A stretch of 23,383 nucleotides of DNA from JBBQKF01 sp038326615. GTDB taxonomy: Bacteria > Bacillota > Clostridia > Saccharofermentanales > UBA5734. Position 1 is the first letter of the stretch. Each line of letters begins with the position of its first letter. A program made the position numbers and the translations under genes. The DNA is taken from positions 1 through 23,383 of the forward strand of contig JBBQKF010000049.1 of NCBI GenBank assembly GCA_038326615.1. The letters run 5' to 3'. The notes below the pieces were generated by a model that had not been told where the DNA came from, did not search any database, and saw only the letters and a list, made by a program, of their open reading frames with translations. Positions 20,787 through 23,383 of the stretch are shown piece by piece.

Positions 20787-22088
20787 ATGGATTTAACAGT
20801 AAAACAGATAGCTCAGAAAGCCCGGGCTGCTGCAATAGATTTTGCATCATTGCCTTCGGAAGTAAAGAACCAGGCCCTAATTAAAGTTGCTTCGGCTCTT
20901 TTTGATAAGAAAGAAGAAATATTAACCGCCAATGAGCAGGATGTAAAAAATGCGTCTGAAGCAAACATTGCGACCCCACTAATTAAGAGATTGATTTTCC
21001 GAGAAGATAAACTTATGGATGTTATTTCGGGTTTGCGTGATCTTGCAGCGCTTCCTGATCCTGTCGGCAAAACAACCTATAATAACCTTCTTGACAAAGG
21101 CCTTGAACTATACAGAGTTACATGTCCAATTGGTGTAATTGGAATAATTTTTGAATCAAGACCAGATGCATTGGTTCAGATATCGGCACTTTGTCTTAAG
21201 AGCTCAAATTGCGTTCTCCTTAAAGGTGGTTCTGAAGCAACGTTGACAAATCAGGTTTTAACTAAAATTATTTCTGAAGCTTCCCTTGAAGCCGGTATTC
21301 CAGCTGGTTGGATTTCCCTTCTACTGACAAGAACTGATGTTAATGAGCTTCTTAAAATGGATGAAGAAGTTAACCTTCTAATACCAAGGGGTACAAACCT
21401 GTTTGTAAAAATGATTATGGAAAATACGAAAATTCCAGTTCTTGGACATGCGGATGGCGTTTGCCATACATATGCCGATAAAACTTGCGATATTGAAATG
21501 TTAAAAAAGATACTCATTGATGCTAAAACACAATATGTTTCTGCCTGCAACACAACAGAGACTGTCCTTGTTCATCAAGACATCGCACAGCAATTGCTAC
21601 CTAGGCTTAAAGAATTATTTGACAGATATAATGTCGAAATATTTGGCTGCGAACAAACATGCATAATACTCGGTTGTGAGCAAGTAACAGATTGGCATAA
21701 AGAATATCTTGATTATCAGGTTTCAATAAAGGTTGTAAGCTCGCTTACGGATGCTATTGATCATATTAACCGCAACGGCTCTGGGCATACAGAATCTATA
21801 ATCACACAAGACGAGCAATGCGCAAGGGGATTTATGTCACTTGTTGATTCCGGAAATGTATTCTGGAATTGTTCGACGAGATTTAGCGATGGATTCAGAT
21901 ATGGATTTGGAGCAGAAGTAGGGATTAGCACATCGAAAATTCATGCACGAGGCCCAGTAGGCCTTGAAGGTCTCGTTACATATAAATATAAATTATTTGG
22001 ACATGGTCAGGTTGTTGCTGATTATTCTAGCGGGAAAGCAACTTTTATCCACGAAAATATCGACAAAGAATGCCCCTTTGACAGATGA
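20787..22088 (+). CDS. proA: Gamma-glutamyl phosphate reductase
   Basis: A 433-aa NADPH-dependent enzyme of the aldehyde dehydrogenase superfamily that reduces gamma-glutamyl phosphate to glutamate 5-semialdehyde in proline synthesis. Signatures are CPIGVIGIIFESRPDALVQI, LLKGGSEA, LIPRGTNLFVK, the catalytic-Cys region YVSACNTTETVLVHQ, GSGHTESI and EVGISTSKIHARGPVGLEGL. The length is normal. ATG 20787 has GGAGG at 20778-20782. Its usual partner proB is absent from the window. The stop overlaps the next gene's ATG by four bases. The long, promoter-bearing, DnaA-box-containing leader is unusual for a proline gene. Confidence 0.96.
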   Translation: MDLTVKQIAQKARAAAIDFASLPSEVKNQALIKVASALFDKKEEILTANEQDVKNASEANIATPLIKRLIFREDKLMDVISGLRDLAALPDPVGKTTYNNLLDKGLELYRVTCPIGVIGIIFESRPDALVQISALCLKSSNCVLLKGGSEATLTNQVLTKIISEASLEAGIPAGWISLLLTRTDVNELLKMDEEVNLLIPRGTNLFVKMIMENTKIPVLGHADGVCHTYADKTCDIEMLKKILIDAKTQYVSACNTTETVLVHQDIAQQLLPRLKELFDRYNVEIFGCEQTCIILGCEQVTDWHKEYLDYQVSIKVVSSLTDAIDHINRNGSGHTESIITQDEQCARGFMSLVDSGNVFWNCSTRFSDGFRYGFGAEVGISTSKIHARGPVGLEGLVTYKYKLFGHGQVVADYSSGKATFIHENIDKECPFDR

Positions 22089-23347
22089 AAAAGGATAATT
22101 CAATTACAAAATTTATTAATATTTCAACAAGGATCGCAAAACGTTTCTGGGTCCATCTGATTTCGTTGTCATTTCGCAAAAAAATTATGATTATTTCACT
22201 GCTTGTAATAAGTTCCTCATATTACAGCGCACCTGTGGGGGTGGGAATAATGTCGGTTGGCCTTGTTTTAGATTATCGTAAAAGTCCTGAAAGACAAATT
22301 CCATTTAGAAAAATTGCAAGAAACAGTATAATTTTTTATCCCGGCGTATTATTTTTGCTGTCTGCATTAATAGGACCAATATATTTCGGACATTATATGA
22401 ATGCACTGCTTGCACTTGTAGTGCTTGGCCCAGTCCTTTTTTGTGCATTTGCTATTGAGGTATTGTGGAAAAAAGAAGATGCACTTCATTTTGCAAGGTA
22501 TGCATCTATATTAGTAATTCCAATAGCAATTTATGCTTTTCTTTTTCCGTGGTCCGGAGGTTCACTTTTTAGTCATACTGGCATTCTAAGACTTGCATCT
22601 ACTTTTTCAAATCCAAATTATTTTTCGTATATACTTGAAATAATACTAATATTTTCGATAGCGTTATATTACCACATATGGAAAAAATCAAGCAGAGGCT
22701 GGCTTGTAATATCGTTTATTCTTTCTTTGCTATGCCTTTTTTTTACTGGAAGCAGATCAGGAATGCTCGCATTTCTTATCGGAATAACCGTTTTTTATCT
22801 TTGTATGAGTGAAAAAGTCGTTCTTGTTACAGCATTTGGAGCGCTTACATTAATTCTTGCTTTAACTGCAATTTTCCCAGAACAATCAGTAATGCTATTT
22901 AGGGATGTAATACCACGCCCGCAAACATTTCTTTCTGAGATAGGAAATAGATTTATGCTTTGGGATGTTGCTCTTAAACAGATAATAAAAAATCCGATTA
23001 TGGGAACTGGATTTGACTCTTACCATTATCTTATTCCAAAGAATGCGCCTGCTGTTTTAAAATCAGCAATGCATTGTCATAATATATTCATAAATCTATG
23101 GCTTGAAACGGGTATTGTCGGAATTTGTTCGTTTATCTGGATTTTTGTACGCGCAACAATTAATGCAGTCAAAGAATTAAAGGATTCCCCAGTGAGACCG
23201 TTTTTAGCTGCGGGAATAGGCATGGTTGTTATTACGGTCATACACGGAATAATGGATGCCCCACTTGTAAGTGCCCAAACTCTTGCTCTTTATACTATAT
23301 TTCTCGCTTGTCTTATAGTGATGAGTCGAAAAAGTTCGAATTTTTAG
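22085..23347 (+). CDS. O-antigen ligase/polymerase-like (Wzy_C) membrane protein
   Basis: A 420-aa polytopic membrane protein with about ten hydrophobic segments. The central region carries the Wzy_C/WaaL-type pattern: FTGSRSGML, then RFMLWDVALKQIIKNPIMGT (completed by GFDSYH), a soluble extracytoplasmic loop ending in HCHNIFINLWLETGIVGI, and a final pair of helices. Relatives link or polymerise lipid-carried glycans at the outer face of the membrane. ATG 22085 sits in an ATGA overlap with the proA stop and has no Shine-Dalgarno of its own, so translation probably depends on ribosomes finishing proA. In a Gram-positive host the likely job is a surface polysaccharide or glycosylated polymer; function is by family only. 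Confidence 0.87.
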   Translation: MKKDNSITKFINISTRIAKRFWVHLISLSFRKKIMIISLLVISSSYYSAPVGVGIMSVGLVLDYRKSPERQIPFRKIARNSIIFYPGVLFLLSALIGPIYFGHYMNALLALVVLGPVLFCAFAIEVLWKKEDALHFARYASILVIPIAIYAFLFPWSGGSLFSHTGILRLASTFSNPNYFSYILEIILIFSIALYYHIWKKSSRGWLVISFILSLLCLFFTGSRSGMLAFLIGITVFYLCMSEKVVLVTAFGALTLILALTAIFPEQSVMLFRDVIPRPQTFLSEIGNRFMLWDVALKQIIKNPIMGTGFDSYHYLIPKNAPAVLKSAMHCHNIFINLWLETGIVGICSFIWIFVRATINAVKELKDSPVRPFLAAGIGMVVITVIHGIMDAPLVSAQTLALYTIFLACLIVMSRKSSNF

Positions 23348-23383
23348 TTCAGCATTTTATTCAGCATTTTATTCAGCATTTTA
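23348..23383. repeat. 12-bp tandem repeat, three perfect copies, open at the right edge
   Basis: TTCAGCATTTTA is repeated exactly at 23348, 23360 and 23372, starting directly after the TAG of the ligase-like gene and continuing to the window end. The true copy number is unknown. It is the fifth short tandem array in the window. Confidence 0.9.

Noticed and set aside
22045..22053. TTATCCACG DnaA-like site in proA
   Set aside because: Single 8/9 match inside coding sequence, expected by chance.

Overview
The window is AT-rich, and every recognisable gene lies on the + strand. It looks like a chromosomal segment of an anaerobic low-GC Firmicute, probably class Clostridia. The grounds are strong GGAGG ribosome sites, TTG/GTG starts, an XRE-cupin/acyl-CoA synthetase pair, a NusG_II/Gx-transporter/ApbE trio and a fused shikimate dehydrogenase-kinase. 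I saw no rRNA, tRNA, CRISPR array, phage gene or intact transposase. The species cannot be named from this.

Layout. 1-240 is a 10-bp minisatellite that runs off the left edge. 352-1923 holds an Mrp/NBP35 Fe-S carrier ATPase and a thioredoxin-like lipoprotein without a CxxC. 1984-4391 is a promoter followed by an XRE-cupin regulator and an AMP-forming acyl-CoA synthetase. 4404-6391 is a structured intergenic inverted repeat followed by an ABC exporter half-transporter. 6498-15220 is a complete shikimate block: a divergent IspF-like gene, aroE-aroK fusion, DAHP synthase, aroB, aroA, aroC, aroQ and pheA. It covers all seven steps to chorismate plus the chorismate mutase-prephenate dehydratase step towards phenylalanine. 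15245-17640 is a NusG_II / Gx transporter / ApbE module, likely tied to extracytoplasmic flavin redox chemistry. 17747-20412 holds a PAP2 phosphatase with a terminator, a THUMP-type RNA methyltransferase and a sugar nucleotidyltransferase. 20413-20786 is a gene-free 374-bp gap with a strong promoter, five same-direction DnaA boxes within 54 bp and an AT-rich flank. 20787-23347 holds proA overlapping an O-antigen ligase/polymerase-like membrane protein. 23348-23383 starts another tandem repeat that runs off the right edge.

The most distinctive signals are: (1) the DnaA-box cluster beside an AT-rich tract, away from any dnaA/dnaN gene; (2) repeated in-frame low-complexity expansion, including a 19-unit 12-bp repeat inside chorismate synthase, a Ser/Asn hexanucleotide array before apbE, and a doubled GGAACCGTCCCC-type element forming the N terminus of AroE; (3) a divergent IspF homologue that keeps its metal ligands but has lost other conserved active-site residues, translationally coupled to aroEK; (4) a likely AUA start codon in the Gx transporter gene; and (5) a hairpin between the Shine-Dalgarno sequence and the start of pheA. 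No wholly new multi-gene system is evident; the candidates for novelty are these local features.
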